Positions 53,078 to 62,509 of a stretch of 64,000 nucleotides of DNA are shown here, one piece after another. The notes below the pieces were generated by a model. The model had not been told where the DNA came from. It worked only from the letters and a program-made list of their open reading frames with translations, and did no database searches. The DNA is taken from the NCBI GenBank assembly GCA_031291115.1, contig JARLJQ010000015.1, positions 28,136-92,135 of the forward strand. Direction: 5' to 3'. Source of the DNA: Legionella sp. (lineage in GTDB: Bacteria > Pseudomonadota > Gammaproteobacteria > Legionellales > Legionellaceae). Numbering within the stretch: the first letter of the stretch is position 1; the number at the start of each line of letters is the position of its first letter. The position numbers were made by a program, and so were the translations under genes.

Positions 53078-54160
53078 TCAATTACTCACTAGTTCAAATA
53101 ATTGATAATTAAGGCAATTTTGAGGTTGCTGTTTGGCTATTGGGATGACAAAGCTTGTAATGACCGCTTGCCAAAAATCACCATATAAGTTGCCCTGCAA
53201 AGGATGTTTGTCATCTATTGGAAAGCAGGGCGCATGGTTTGCTTCCAACAACCATACTTGTAAATCATGATCAACAAGAAAATCAAAACCAAAAAGTGCC
53301 AATGCGGGTTGTTTTTCATTAATAAAAGCTTGTGGGTGTTTTTTTTGTAACCCTCTTACAGTCGAAGATACTATGTTCTTTATTTGAGGATAAAGCGGTT
53401 TAAATAAATCATATTGTTCCGTAATAATTTGCACTACATTGCGCTCATTGTCATTTAAATGTTCATTAGTTAAATGCGAACGCATGTCTGTGAAATCATC
53501 TGTTTGGTAGGGATGAAGTCCCACATTAAAATAGCCTTTGGGATAAAGGTAGATGCCTGCGTAATTTGTGAGCACTACAAACATGCGAATACTGTATTTA
53601 TGCCCCAATTTGGGTCCCTGTAATAGATGCGGCTGCAGCATATATTGCTGCAGTACATGTTCGCCTCCCAAGCGCTTGCTGCTTGAATAATGCTGTTCTA
53701 ATTGACTAAGATTGTGAAAAATTTTAATGTGCTGGCCATTATTCAATAAGGCTGGTTTTAATATCCAGATGAGCTCCTGATTTTGTCGTTGTTGTATTTC
53801 AGCAATTTGATTTAAAACCATAGGCCAGTTTGTATCGTTGATGCAAAAAGTGGGCGGCATTACCTGTGGGCAATATTGAGCAACTAATTGGGCTAATAAA
53901 TGTTTATACTCCAGACATTCCGCTGCCGCTTGATCAAATTGAAAGTTTTTTTCACTAAAATGAGCCAGCCAGGTAAATCGCGTTTTGCACCATCCTTGCT
54001 CACTCAGATACCGACATAAATTATAGTAAGTGGGGGATTGAGATGCCCGCAGATTAAAACGATAGCGTCTGGACTTTTTGTGCCATAAGGAATCCATTTT
54101 TTCTTTTAGTGACCACATTAGTGCTACCATCCATAAGGTTTTGGAGAAATTATTGTACAT
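53078..54160 (-). CDS. Tubulin-tyrosine-ligase-like (TTL) domain protein, effector candidate
   Basis: A 360-residue ATP-grasp enzyme of the TTL family, which in eukaryotes adds Tyr, Glu or Gly to tubulin and other proteins. Motifs in order: WILKPALLNNGQHI (132-145, ATP-binding Lys), QQYMLQPHLLQGPKLGHKYS (171-190), IRMFVVLT, SHLTNEHL (228-235) and near 300-320 GFDFLVDHDLQVWLLEANHAP with the metal-binding Glu-x-Asn. No signal peptide. TTL proteins are rare in bacteria and often point to host interaction or horizontal gain, but some bacteria use them on their own substrates. It stands alone, upstream of yheU on the same strand. The first ATG has no strong ribosome site. Confidence 0.85.
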   Translation of the reverse strand: MYNNFSKTLWMVALMWSLKEKMDSLWHKKSRRYRFNLRASQSPTYYNLCRYLSEQGWCKTRFTWLAHFSEKNFQFDQAAAECLEYKHLLAQLVAQYCPQVMPPTFCINDTNWPMVLNQIAEIQQRQNQELIWILKPALLNNGQHIKIFHNLSQLEQHYSSSKRLGGEHVLQQYMLQPHLLQGPKLGHKYSIRMFVVLTNYAGIYLYPKGYFNVGLHPYQTDDFTDMRSHLTNEHLNDNERNVVQIITEQYDLFKPLYPQIKNIVSSTVRGLQKKHPQAFINEKQPALALFGFDFLVDHDLQVWLLEANHAPCFPIDDKHPLQGNLYGDFWQAVITSFVIPIAKQQPQNCLNYQLFELVSN

Positions 54161-54267
54161 CTCTCTTTAGCCGAGGTTATTATAATGCATAATTGATAAT
54201 GAGAATTCTATTAATAATAGTTATCTGTCTAACCAATCCTTTAATAGTAAACCTAATAAGCAGGCAC

Positions 54268-54900
54268 ATGAATATATTTTTCCAACGATTTTATCTATTT
54301 TTTATTATCCTGATTCCTTCATTTGTTTTTGCAAATACTCTGAATTTAAATCCTGAGACAATTTCCTCATCAGCCCTAAAAAACTTTAATGAAAACCCCC
54401 GGGAAGTAAAAAAAGTTCTTAATTTAGCACTGGCCCTTGCCGATCAAAAAATAACCTATAGATACGGCTCAGCAAATCCAAAATCAGGAGGAATGGATTG
54501 TTCCGGTACCATTTATTATATTTTAAACAGTGTTGGTGTACATGAAACTCCTCGTTCTTCTTATCTTCTTTATCAATGGGCAAAACAGAAAGGGAATTTT
54601 TATTCGGTTAATAAAAAGCTATTTAATTCGTCCGCATTCTCTCATCTTAAAGCAGGTGATTTGTTCTTTTGGAGTGGCACCTATAATAGCGGCTATTCTC
54701 CTAATGTAAGTCACACTATGATTTATTTAGGAAAAAATAAAGAGGGAAAGCCGCTCATGATAGGCGCCAGTAATGGGCGTACGTATAAAGGGCGAAGAAT
54801 TTACGGTGTGAGCGTTTTTGATTTTCAATTGCCAGATAACAACAGTAAAAGCACGTTTTTAGGTTACAGTTGTATTCCTGGGGTTAATTGTGTTTATTAA
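54268..54900 (+). CDS. Secreted NlpC/P60-family cell-wall hydrolase
   Basis: About 210 residues from the ATG at 54268, where a textbook signal peptide begins (MNIFFQRFYLFFIILIPSFVFA); a frame from 54193 would bury it. The NlpC/P60 domain has catalytic Cys78 in GGMDCSGTI and His149 in VSHTMIYLG, with Asn169 in GASNG as the likely third residue. The RYGSANP and GDLFFWSG elements are typical. Such enzymes cut D-Glu to diamino-acid bonds in peptidoglycan; whether this one remodels the cell wall or attacks other peptides is open. Confidence 0.87.
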   Translation: MNIFFQRFYLFFIILIPSFVFANTLNLNPETISSSALKNFNENPREVKKVLNLALALADQKITYRYGSANPKSGGMDCSGTIYYILNSVGVHETPRSSYLLYQWAKQKGNFYSVNKKLFNSSAFSHLKAGDLFFWSGTYNSGYSPNVSHTMIYLGKNKEGKPLMIGASNGRTYKGRRIYGVSVFDFQLPDNNSKSTFLGYSCIPGVNCVY

Positions 54901-54934
54901 GGAATTCAAAATTCCGCCATTAAGTTAAGAGTTT

Positions 54935-54965
54935 ATCCCTTCTCCCAACAAAAGGGAGAAGGGAT
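54935..54965. terminator. Strong 12-bp hairpin between convergent genes
   Basis: ATCCCTTCTCCC (54935-54946) and GGGAGAAGGGAT (54954-54965) pair perfectly around a 7-base loop, between the NlpC gene and the convergent ABC exporter gene. Confidence 0.65.
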
Positions 54966-54996
54966 ATAAATCCTTACTTTAGGCGTAGTTAGGATT

Positions 54997-56733
54997 TCAG
55001 AAATTGCCTAGCTCCATGTTCTCAGCTAGTCTTATTTCGTCGTCAAGATTTATGTCCCCGCCTTTATCTGCGTTAAGTGTGACTACTCGGTCATGAAATC
55101 GGGTTACCGTTGAGCGGTGTGCAATACTTACAAACGTGGTATTGCGTAATTTATTTTTGACAAGGCGATACATCTTTTTCTCGCTTTCCTCATCTAATGA
55201 CGCTGTGGCTTCATCCAAAAATAGCCAATCTGGCTTTTTAAGGAGGGCTCGTGCAAAGGATACTCGTTGTTGTTGTCCTAAAGATAAACGCTTAGACCAG
55301 TCTGCTTTAGTATCCAATTTATCAATAAATGCATCTAGATCACCAACATCTTCTAATACAGATTCATATTGCTCGTCGGTGTAGGTGTTTACGGAATCAG
55401 GATATGCCAGCACAGATTTAAGGGTATCATTGGGTAAAGAAGGTCTTTGGGGTAAAAAGCACATTCGTTTATTGCTTGAAATTAAAACCTCACCATCACC
55501 ATACTCCCATGTTCCTGCAATCGCTTTAAATAGAGTACTTTTACCTAATCCGGAGCGGCCTTTAATCAACGTGTTTTCACCGGGTTTAAACGTTAAGTTC
55601 AATTCTTTCATCATATAATTAGTGCTTGAGGGGTATGCAACATTGAGGTGTTGAACGCTCACGTTGCTAGATTCAGTATGCCTTACGTTAATATTTTTGG
55701 CTGTTGTTGAATGACTATTGTCATTCATGCTGTTTTCTAGAGCAACTATCCGCGCGGCACTGGTTCTAAATCGAACTATATCCTTATAGGACATGCTTAG
55801 CCAACTCAATGAAGATTGTATCTGAGAAAACGAAAATCCGACTTCCATTAATTGCCCTATGTTTATTGCTCCGGAAAAATATAGAGGAGCTGCTAAGATA
55901 TAGGGGATTATTGTTGAAATTTGCTGATAAAACGCATTAAATGCGGTTAATCTTATTTTTACGCCGAGGATTTTAAAGGAGTTGTCATTAATCGAATTAA
56001 ATCGATTGTTTAATGATTCTTGATAATAAGTTTCACCTCGCTCCTGAGCGATGCTTTCCGCATCAGTACTTAAATGCTCTAACTCACTGCGAAATCCTGC
56101 TTCCAAATTTTGTTGATTGTTGGTGAGCTTTGATAAGGCGCGACCGATTAAATGGGTTAATAACGTAGCTAAACCTGAATATATGAGAGCTACCCAAACG
56201 AGGTAGCCAGGAATGGTAATACTCAAAATGGTAGCAGAGCCTCCAATAATCCATAACTTACCGATAAACGTGGCGAAAGTTAATAGGGATTGAAAAAGGT
56301 TGATACTTAAAGACAGCGCTTGTTTGACGTAAGCATTAACGTCTTCTTGAATTCGTTGCGCTGGATTTTCAAGCTCTGAGGCATGACGTGATAAATCTAA
56401 ATAGTTATTGCCTTCACTTGCAGTATATTTGTTAATTAAACGGGTAGTTAGCCAATTTCGCCAGTTTATTGTAAGTACCCCAAGAAGGTAATCTTTTGCA
56501 ACACTAACACCAATATAACTTGCAGTTAAAAGGACAAATGTTTGAATGCTGGACATAAAAAGTACGGTGTCCATGGCATTCATTGCTGCCCAGAATCCAA
56601 CAGACCAGGAAGCGAATAGAGCCATGATAGCAACTAATCCGACTACAGATACTATGACGCCAAGAAGTAGCAACAGTGCTGAATATCGCTCCTTTGATGA
56701 TATGAAATATTCTTTAGCAAGTTTGTAGGTCAT
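54997..56733 (-). CDS. ABC exporter, SbmA/BacA-YddA type (fused permease-ATPase)
   Basis: A 578-residue half-transporter. The N-terminal membrane domain (about six helices, 1-330) is of the ABC_membrane_2/SbmA-BacA class: NWRNWLTTRLINKY, LDLSRHASELENPAQRIQED and AFNAFYQQISTIIPYIL are its signatures. The ATPase domain has Walker A GRSGLGKST at ~393, signature LSLGQQQR at ~487 and Walker B WLFLDEATASLDEE at ~506. The E. coli homologue YddA has no firm substrate; BacA-type proteins take up peptides and affect very-long-chain fatty acids of lipid A. This gene is divergent from the TetR-lipid operon, which may or may not be connected. Confidence 0.9.
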   Translation of the reverse strand: MTYKLAKEYFISSKERYSALLLLLGVIVSVVGLVAIMALFASWSVGFWAAMNAMDTVLFMSSIQTFVLLTASYIGVSVAKDYLLGVLTINWRNWLTTRLINKYTASEGNNYLDLSRHASELENPAQRIQEDVNAYVKQALSLSINLFQSLLTFATFIGKLWIIGGSATILSITIPGYLVWVALIYSGLATLLTHLIGRALSKLTNNQQNLEAGFRSELEHLSTDAESIAQERGETYYQESLNNRFNSINDNSFKILGVKIRLTAFNAFYQQISTIIPYILAAPLYFSGAINIGQLMEVGFSFSQIQSSLSWLSMSYKDIVRFRTSAARIVALENSMNDNSHSTTAKNINVRHTESSNVSVQHLNVAYPSSTNYMMKELNLTFKPGENTLIKGRSGLGKSTLFKAIAGTWEYGDGEVLISSNKRMCFLPQRPSLPNDTLKSVLAYPDSVNTYTDEQYESVLEDVGDLDAFIDKLDTKADWSKRLSLGQQQRVSFARALLKKPDWLFLDEATASLDEESEKKMYRLVKNKLRNTTFVSIAHRSTVTRFHDRVVTLNADKGGDINLDDEIRLAENMELGNF

Positions 56734-56840
56734 AATATCTCTATTTTGCTTTAATATTGTCGAGGTCGCGCATTATAGATCCATAAGGGCAAATAATAAA
56801 CAAATATTTGATTTGATTCAAAGTATTCGTCCTTAAATAT

Positions 56841-57044
56841 CACGTCAGTTATGGATAAGGGAGCCATTAGATCCATATCTACCTTGAGCCGTTCGTGCTG
56901 AGGAGGAGCAATAGCGCCGTCTCGAAGCATCTGCGTCAAGACTATAACCTTGTGCGAATGCTTCGAGACGGCGTAAACGCCTCAGCACGAACGGTTTTGT
57001 GTTGGAAGATAGATCTCCTTATCCAGAACTGGTGTTAATTTAAC
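56841..57044. repeat. Palindrome-ended repeat, family B copy 3 (full length, nested hairpins)
   Basis: Outer ends ACGTCAGTTATGGATAAGG and CCTTATCCAGAACTGG are inverted. Inside, CCGTTCGTGCTGAG at ~56892 pairs with CTCAGCACGAACGG at ~56980, and GCCGTCTCGAAGCAT with ATGCTTCGAGACGGC. It fills half of the 407-base divergent gap between the ABC gene and the TetR gene and gives the family consensus; the other copies are deletions of it. Outside it, the gap holds the TetR operator. Confidence 0.75.
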
Positions 57045-57101
57045 AAGTACAGCCACCATTAACTCTTATTAGAATCTTGTAAATTTGCACTATCACTAGT
57101 A

Positions 57102-57131
57102 AACTACCATGAGGTAGTTAAAAACTACCTC
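57102..57131. promoter_or_regulatory. TetR operator, two overlapping palindromes
   Basis: AACTACC (57102) / GGTAGTT (57113) with a four-base spacer, and GAGGTAGTT (57111) / AACTACCTC (57123) with a three-base spacer, are both perfect inverted repeats sharing the middle half-site. They lie 10 bases before the TetR ATG and are the obvious site for autorepression. Confidence 0.75.
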
Positions 57132-57140
57132 CTATTTAAA

Positions 57141-57746
57141 ATGAGTGGATATTTTATGAAAGCAGGCATTACGCGCGCTTTAGCACTAACAGAAGCAAGA
57201 AAATTAGTACAGACTTTTGGATTTAATAAATTTAGTTTTCAGCATATAGCTAATATTTTAGGTATTAAAAAGCCCAGCCTTTACAATCATTTTGCGACCA
57301 AAGAACAGTTAGGGACGGATCTGATTGAAGAATATCGCCTGTCATTTAGTAATTGGTCTGAAACGGTTGCGATTTTTGATCCTAAAGCACAAATAGGTGC
57401 TCTTTTTGAGATTTTTTTTAAGTTCTCATGTGATTTAAAAAAAATATGTCCCTTATCGGCGTTGATTGCTGATTACAATTCGTTTACCAATAACATGCAA
57501 ACCGCTTTGCGCGCTCTATATGACGTCCAATATTCTTGGTTAGTTAGTATTATTAAAAAAGGACAAGATCAGGGGCTATTTTGTTCTAATAAATCTTCAG
57601 AAGAATTAGCTCATTCAATTTTAGCTATTGGCTTAGGCTCGCAATTTATTGCACGTATCACCAACAATCCAGAACAGATTCACCAATTAAAAGATATGGC
57701 ATTGCACTTATTAACCCACAATATGTCTACAAAAGAGGTATTATGA
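57141..57746 (+). CDS. TetR family transcriptional regulator
   Basis: A 201-residue TetR/AcrR-type repressor. The helix-turn-helix is at ~28-55 (FSFQHIANILGIKKPSLYNHFATKEQL), nearly textbook; the C-terminal ligand domain contains three Cys and has no obvious ligand. A start five codons later (ATG at 57156) is equally possible. It overlaps the KAS gene by four bases (ATGA), so regulator and enzymes are one transcript, controlled by the palindromes just upstream. The ligand may be an acyl-CoA or acyl-ACP, as for other TetR proteins next to fatty-acid genes; inference. Confidence 0.9.
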   Translation: MSGYFMKAGITRALALTEARKLVQTFGFNKFSFQHIANILGIKKPSLYNHFATKEQLGTDLIEEYRLSFSNWSETVAIFDPKAQIGALFEIFFKFSCDLKKICPLSALIADYNSFTNNMQTALRALYDVQYSWLVSIIKKGQDQGLFCSNKSSEELAHSILAIGLGSQFIARITNNPEQIHQLKDMALHLLTHNMSTKEVL

Positions 57747-58990
57747 ATACGTTAAAACAGAGAGTGGTAATCACTGGAATGGGAGCGATAACTCCAATTG
57801 GTTTATCTCTTGATGAAATTGAAACATCCTTAAAAAACTCTCAAAGTGGAGTGAAAACGATCTCTTTGTTTAATCCCGAGAGCTTACCGGTTTGCTTTGC
57901 AGGTGAAGCAACGGCCTTTCATCCAGAGGATTTTTTAGATGCTAAGAGCATCCGTCAAAATGACCGATTTATCCAAATGTGTATTGCAGCAACAGACCTC
58001 GCTGTTAAAAATTCAGGAGTACCCCCAGAGCTGCTTCAAGAAGCTGGGGTGGCAATAGGGGTTGGTTTAGGTGGACTTTATACTATTGAGAAAGCAACTA
58101 CTACTCTCGATAATTTTGGTCCTAGAAAAATAAGTCCTTTTTTAATACCTTCAATTCTGGCTAACCTTGCTAGTGGACAAATTAGCATTCGTTATAATAC
58201 AAAAGGCGCTAACTTTGCGATCTCTTCCGCTTGTGCCAGTGGTTCACAAGCGATAGGCCATGCCTACAGGGAGATTCAATCAGGTAGACGTACTTTATGG
58301 ATTGCAGGCGGTGCTGAGGCCCCAATTACTCCACTTAGTATTGCCGGATTTTCTGCAGCGAAGGCTTTATCCAGAAGAAATGATGACCCGTCTTCTGCTT
58401 CACGTCCTTTTGATAAGGACAGAGATGGTTTTGTGCTGGGAGAGGGGGCTGCTACGTTTATTGTTGAATCCCTTGATTCCGCATTAAAACGAGGAGCCAC
58501 CATTCATTGTGAACTTGTTGGTTTTGGTATTGCCTCAGACGGTTATCATGTAACCAAGCCTGAGCCTAATGGAGAGGGCGCTTTTTTAGCAATGCAAGAG
58601 GCCTTGTTTGACGCCCAAATCGCATCAAAAAGTATTGACTATGTAAATGCTCATGCTACCAGCACTCCGGTAGGAGATGAGATTGAAGCAATAGCTATGG
58701 CGCGCATTTTTGGTGACGAACTCATTAATACATTCGTATCCAGTACTAAAAGTTTAACAGGGCATTCATGTGGTGCATCAGGAGCTGTGGAAGCAGTATT
58801 TTGCTCTTTAATGCTTGAAAAAGGATTTTTAGCCCCAGCCTTCAATTTAGATAATATGGCACCTGAATTTAATTTTAAATCACCCTCCGAAAAAGAACTT
58901 AATTTTAAACCTGAGTTAATTATGAATAACAGTTTTGGTTTCGGTGGAATTAATACATCCATGATTTTGAGGAAATGGCATCACGATTAA
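57743..58990 (+). CDS. Beta-ketoacyl-ACP synthase II (FabF-like)
   Basis: A 415-residue condensing enzyme. The Cys-His-His triad is intact: Cys164 in SSACASG, His304 in NAHATSTP and His341 in LTGHSCGASG. GFGGINTSM near the C-terminus is the usual GFGGxN end. Length equals FabF. It elongates acyl-ACP in fatty-acid synthesis; the chromosomal fab cluster is not here, so this is a dedicated copy. Overlapping the TetR gene and followed 61 bases later by an acyltransferase, it probably makes a special acyl chain for that enzyme. Confidence 0.92.
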   Translation: MNTLKQRVVITGMGAITPIGLSLDEIETSLKNSQSGVKTISLFNPESLPVCFAGEATAFHPEDFLDAKSIRQNDRFIQMCIAATDLAVKNSGVPPELLQEAGVAIGVGLGGLYTIEKATTTLDNFGPRKISPFLIPSILANLASGQISIRYNTKGANFAISSACASGSQAIGHAYREIQSGRRTLWIAGGAEAPITPLSIAGFSAAKALSRRNDDPSSASRPFDKDRDGFVLGEGAATFIVESLDSALKRGATIHCELVGFGIASDGYHVTKPEPNGEGAFLAMQEALFDAQIASKSIDYVNAHATSTPVGDEIEAIAMARIFGDELINTFVSSTKSLTGHSCGASGAVEAVFCSLMLEKGFLAPAFNLDNMAPEFNFKSPSEKELNFKPELIMNNSFGFGGINTSMILRKWHHD

Positions 58991-59051
58991 GCGCTCTAAA
59001 TCGCATGTGGCACGGGATTGCCCTAACCCATTATTAAAAACAGGTGATCTC

Positions 59052-59945
59052 ATGAACTATAGTGTACAAAATAGCATCCCTAACTTACGAGTCAGTTTGT
59101 GGGGATGGCTTATATACTTTTGTCTTCCCATTCGGAAAAAAACCGTCCATAAAAATATTGATTTTGTCTTTCAAAAAACCATTACTATCCATGCTAAAAA
59201 GCGTTTGGCACAGGCATTTTATTCGCATCTGGTCACGTCAATAAAAGAACTTATTTCCATCCCGTTTATAAGAAGGGATAAATTACGCTTAATGGTTGTG
59301 ATAGAGGGAATGAGCAATTTAACTCAAGGTATTGCTTCTGGAAGAGGAGTGATTCTTCTCACCGGTCATGTGGGAAATTGGGAGTTTGCGCCTATAATGG
59401 GCATACCAATGATGAACATTACTAATAATCTGTATGTTATTCGCAAACCTATAAAAACACGATGGATTGAATCTTGGCTTTACAAACGTTGCGAAACGGC
59501 GGGAATTACGATTCTTTCAGCAAGACAAGGCATAAAACAGCTCCGAACAGTATTGGCTCAAAATGGCATTATTCATTTTGCCTTTGATCAACATGTAGGC
59601 ATTCGTACAAATCAAGGTATCGCAGTTCCATTTTTTAATGAACTTGCTGGAACCTATCGAAGTTTAGCAGTTTTAGCCCATCGTACGGGAGCAACTGTCG
59701 TGCCTATGTCTACTTTTCGTTTAAATAATGGCAAGCATGTACTGAAGTTTCATGCCCCACTTGAATGGCAAGAGGGTACTTCATTAAAAGAGTCAATTTA
59801 TAACAATACCCTGCACTATAATCAGATGATTGAAGCTATGATTTTAGATAATCCAGAACAATGGTGGTGGGTTCATAAGCGGTGGAAACTACCAAAAAGT
59901 GTTGAGGCCCAAACAGCTGGAAATGTACTCCAAGAAAAAACGTGA
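59052..59945 (+). CDS. Lysophospholipid/lipid A acyltransferase, LpxL-HtrB family
   Basis: About 297 residues from the ATG at 59052 (AGGTG upstream); a GTG at 59007 would add 15 residues. The HxxxxE catalytic motif is HVGNWE at ~106-111, the PlsC-like 'DQ' segment reads AFDQHVG (~185), and a hydrophobic N-terminal helix (LWGWLIYFCLPI) anchors the protein. LpxL-type enzymes add secondary acyl chains to lipid A from acyl-ACP. Paired with its own KAS under TetR control, it probably changes lipid A or another lipid under some condition; the acceptor is inferred. Confidence 0.85.
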   Translation: MNYSVQNSIPNLRVSLWGWLIYFCLPIRKKTVHKNIDFVFQKTITIHAKKRLAQAFYSHLVTSIKELISIPFIRRDKLRLMVVIEGMSNLTQGIASGRGVILLTGHVGNWEFAPIMGIPMMNITNNLYVIRKPIKTRWIESWLYKRCETAGITILSARQGIKQLRTVLAQNGIIHFAFDQHVGIRTNQGIAVPFFNELAGTYRSLAVLAHRTGATVVPMSTFRLNNGKHVLKFHAPLEWQEGTSLKESIYNNTLHYNQMIEAMILDNPEQWWWVHKRWKLPKSVEAQTAGNVLQEKT

Positions 59946-60021
59946 TAATTATGTTGATTTAAATCAACGTTTAATGCCTGTTAAAAATTAGTTTTAAACT
60001 ATTATTAGTAACAATAAAAGG

Positions 60022-60058
60022 CGGTCGAGATTCGAGAAAAAAGACCGTTTTCTGTTTT
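60022..60058 (+). terminator. Probable terminator after the TetR-KAS-acyltransferase operon
   Basis: CGGTC (60022) and GACCG (60043-60047) pair around a long AT-rich loop, followed by TTTTCTGTTTT. The stem is short but the T-rich tail is clear. The rest of the 266-base gap is the EF-G2 promoter region, with TTGCAC at 60135 as a possible -35. Confidence 0.45.
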
Positions 60059-60211
60059 ATCTAGAGTAAATGGAACCAGCGAAAGTCATTCCTAACGAGA
60101 ATTTTACAAAATTTATTCTTTTTTTAATTATCCTTTGCACGGAACTGCTGCAATTCGGAATAAAATACTGTATATTACGCGACTATTTTAATCCACTTTC
60201 ATAAGAGCGCT

Positions 60212-62308
60212 ATGACTGATTTAAACCTTTATAGAAACATTGGTATCTTCGCCCACGTAGATGCTGGAAAAACCACTACTACCGAACGTATTCTTAAACT
60301 TACTGGTAAAATCCACAAACTAGGTGAAGTTCACGAAGGTGAATCAACAACCGACTTCATGGAACAGGAAGCAGAGCGCGGTATTACCATTCAGTCAGCA
60401 GCAGTAAGTTGTTACTGGAAAGGTACGCGTTTCAACGTTATCGATACTCCAGGACACGTGGACTTCACCGTAGAAGTATATCGTTCACTAAAAGTACTCG
60501 ATGGAGGTATCGGTGTATTCTGTGGTTCTGGTGGTGTTGAGCCTCAGTCAGAAACTAACTGGCGTTATGCGAACAATTCAAAAGTATCTCGTTTGATTTT
60601 CGTAAACAAACTTGACCGTATCGGCGCAGACTTCTTGAAAGTGACCGAGCAAGTGAAAAAAGTATTGGGCGCACACCCATTAATTATGACATTGCCAATC
60701 GGCATGGAAGACAGCTTCGTAGGAGTTGTCGATGTATTAACGCGTCAAGCATACGTTTGGGACGAAACTGGCCAGCCAGAAAATTACAACATCACTGACG
60801 TTCCAGCCAATATGGTTGATGACGTTGAACTGTATCGCAGTCAATTAATTGAAACAGCCCTTGAAATGGATGATGAATTATTGATGGCTTACTTAGATGG
60901 CGAAGAACCATCAATCGAAGAAATTAAGCGTTGTATCCGTAAAGGAACGCTTGAATTAGCCTTCTTCCCAACCTATTGTGGTTCAGCCTTTAAAAATAAA
61001 GGGATGCAACTATTACTTGATGCAGTAGTTGACTATTTACCTGCACCACACGAAGTTAATCCACAACCTTTGACTGATGCTGAAGGTCAGCCAAACGGTG
61101 AATTCGCTATTGTTTCTGCTGATGAGCCATTCCGTGCCTTAGCATTTAAAATCATGGATGATCGTTTTGGTGCTCTAACATTCGTACGAATTTACTCAGG
61201 AAAACTGAATAAAGGAGATACCATTCTTAATTCCTTTACTGGTAAAACAGAACGTGTTGGCCGTATGGTTGAGATGCAAGCGAACGAGCGTAACGAATTG
61301 CACAGTGCTGAAGCTGGCGACATTATCGCTATTGTAGGCATGAAAAACGTTCGAACAGGCCATACTCTTTGTTCTCCTGATCACGAGTGTACACTTGAAG
61401 CAATGGTGTTCCCTGAGCCAGTTATCTCTATTTCTGTTACGCCAAAAGACAAAGGCTCAACTGAAAAAATGAGTATTGCGATTGGTAAAATGGTTGCAGA
61501 AGATCCAACGTTTAGAGTTGAAACTGATATAGATTCAGGTGAAACCATTCTTCGCGGTATGGGTGAATTACATCTTGATATTAAAGTAGATATTCTGAAG
61601 CGTACTTATGATGTTGAATTAATTGTAGGTCAGCCTCAGGTTGCTTATCGTGAAACCATAACCAAATCGATTGAAGACAGTTATACACATAAGAAACAAT
61701 CAGGTGGTTCTGGTCAGTACGGTAAGATTGACTACACGATATCACCAGGCGAGCCAGGCACTGGATTCACTTTCACATCAACGGTTGTAGGCGGGAACGT
61801 TCCTAAAGAATTCTTCCCTGCAATTGAGAAGGGATTCCGTTCCATGATGGATAGCGGTACTTTGGCAGGTTTCCCTGTATTGGATGTTGTAGTTAACCTC
61901 AGCGATGGTGGTTACCATGCGGTTGACTCCTCGGCAATTGCGTTTGAAATTGCTGCGAAAGGTGCGTTCCGTCAATCAATACCAAAAGCTGGTCCACAGT
62001 TACTTGAACCAATCATGAAAGTTGACGTATACAGTACAGAAGATAAAGTGGGTGACGTTATTGGTGACTTGAACCGTCGTCGCGGCATGATCTCTGGTCA
62101 AGAGCCAAGTGCAGCTGGCGTACGTATTAAAGCAGATGTTCCTCTTTCAGAAATGTTTGGTTACATCAGCACATTGCGTACTCTTACTTCTGGCCGTGGT
62201 CAATTCTCAATGGAATTTTCTCACTATGCTCCATGTCCAAACAATGTAGCTGAAGCAGTAATTGCTAAAGAAAAAGAAAAGAAAGCCGCCGCCGCAGCTG
62301 CTAAGTAA
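60212..62308 (+). CDS. Elongation factor G-like GTPase, EF-G2 type
   Basis: A 698-residue translational GTPase with G1 AHVDAGKT (14-21), G2/switch [19 protein letters not shown]3 DTPGH and G4 NKLD; domains II-V follow, ending in a lysine/alanine-rich tail. It stands alone with its own promoter region and terminator, without rpsL, rpsG or tuf beside it, and its switch region ([10 protein letters not shown]) resembles the FusA2/EF-G2 group of Pseudomonas and Vibrio rather than the str-operon EF-G. EF-G2 proteins often specialise in translocation or ribosome recycling; which applies here is unknown. Codons favour C-ending forms more than the neighbours, fitting high expression. Confidence 0.92.
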   Translation: MTDLNLYRNIGIFAHVDAGKTTTTERILKLTGKIHKLGEVHEGESTTDFMEQEAERGITIQSAAVSCYWKGTRFNVIDTPGHVDFTVEVYRSLKVLDGGIGVFCGSGGVEPQSETNWRYANNSKVSRLIFVNKLDRIGADFLKVTEQVKKVLGAHPLIMTLPIGMEDSFVGVVDVLTRQAYVWDETGQPENYNITDVPANMVDDVELYRSQLIETALEMDDELLMAYLDGEEPSIEEIKRCIRKGTLELAFFPTYCGSAFKNKGMQLLLDAVVDYLPAPHEVNPQPLTDAEGQPNGEFAIVSADEPFRALAFKIMDDRFGALTFVRIYSGKLNKGDTILNSFTGKTERVGRMVEMQANERNELHSAEAGDIIAIVGMKNVRTGHTLCSPDHECTLEAMVFPEPVISISVTPKDKGSTEKMSIAIGKMVAEDPTFRVETDIDSGETILRGMGELHLDIKVDILKRTYDVELIVGQPQVAYRETITKSIEDSYTHKKQSGGSGQYGKIDYTISPGEPGTGFTFTSTVVGGNVPKEFFPAIEKGFRSMMDSGTLAGFPVLDVVVNLSDGGYHAVDSSAIAFEIAAKGAFRQSIPKAGPQLLEPIMKVDVYSTEDKVGDVIGDLNRRRGMISGQEPSAAGVRIKADVPLSEMFGYISTLRTLTSGRGQFSMEFSHYAPCPNNVAEAVIAKEKEKKAAAAAAK

Positions 62309-62330
62309 TACAGTCAGCAACTCTTAAAAA

Positions 62331-62365
62331 AGCCCTGTCAGTTTGTGCTGATGGGGCTTTTTTTT
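62331..62365 (+). terminator. Rho-independent terminator of the EF-G2 gene
   Basis: AGCCCTGTCAG and CTGATGGGGCT form a stem with two imperfect pairs, loop TTTGTG, followed by eight T. It starts 22 bases after the stop. Confidence 0.85.
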
Positions 62366-62477
62366 AAGCCTAATAACTAGGTGCTGAAATATTTGGATGC
62401 GTTAGTTGCGATTATTTCTGCTACCTCTAAGTTCGATGTATCAATTAATTTAAATGGCTCATCATTTTGAAATGGAC

Positions 62478-62500
62478 ACCAGACTGCCAAACAGTCTGGT
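62478..62500 (-). terminator. Hairpin after the surface protein gene
   Basis: ACCAGACTG and CAGTCTGGT pair perfectly around a five-base loop, ten bases past the stop of the minus-strand surface protein gene. A modest T-rich tract follows on that strand. Confidence 0.55.
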
Positions 62501-62509
62501 GCATTGAGA

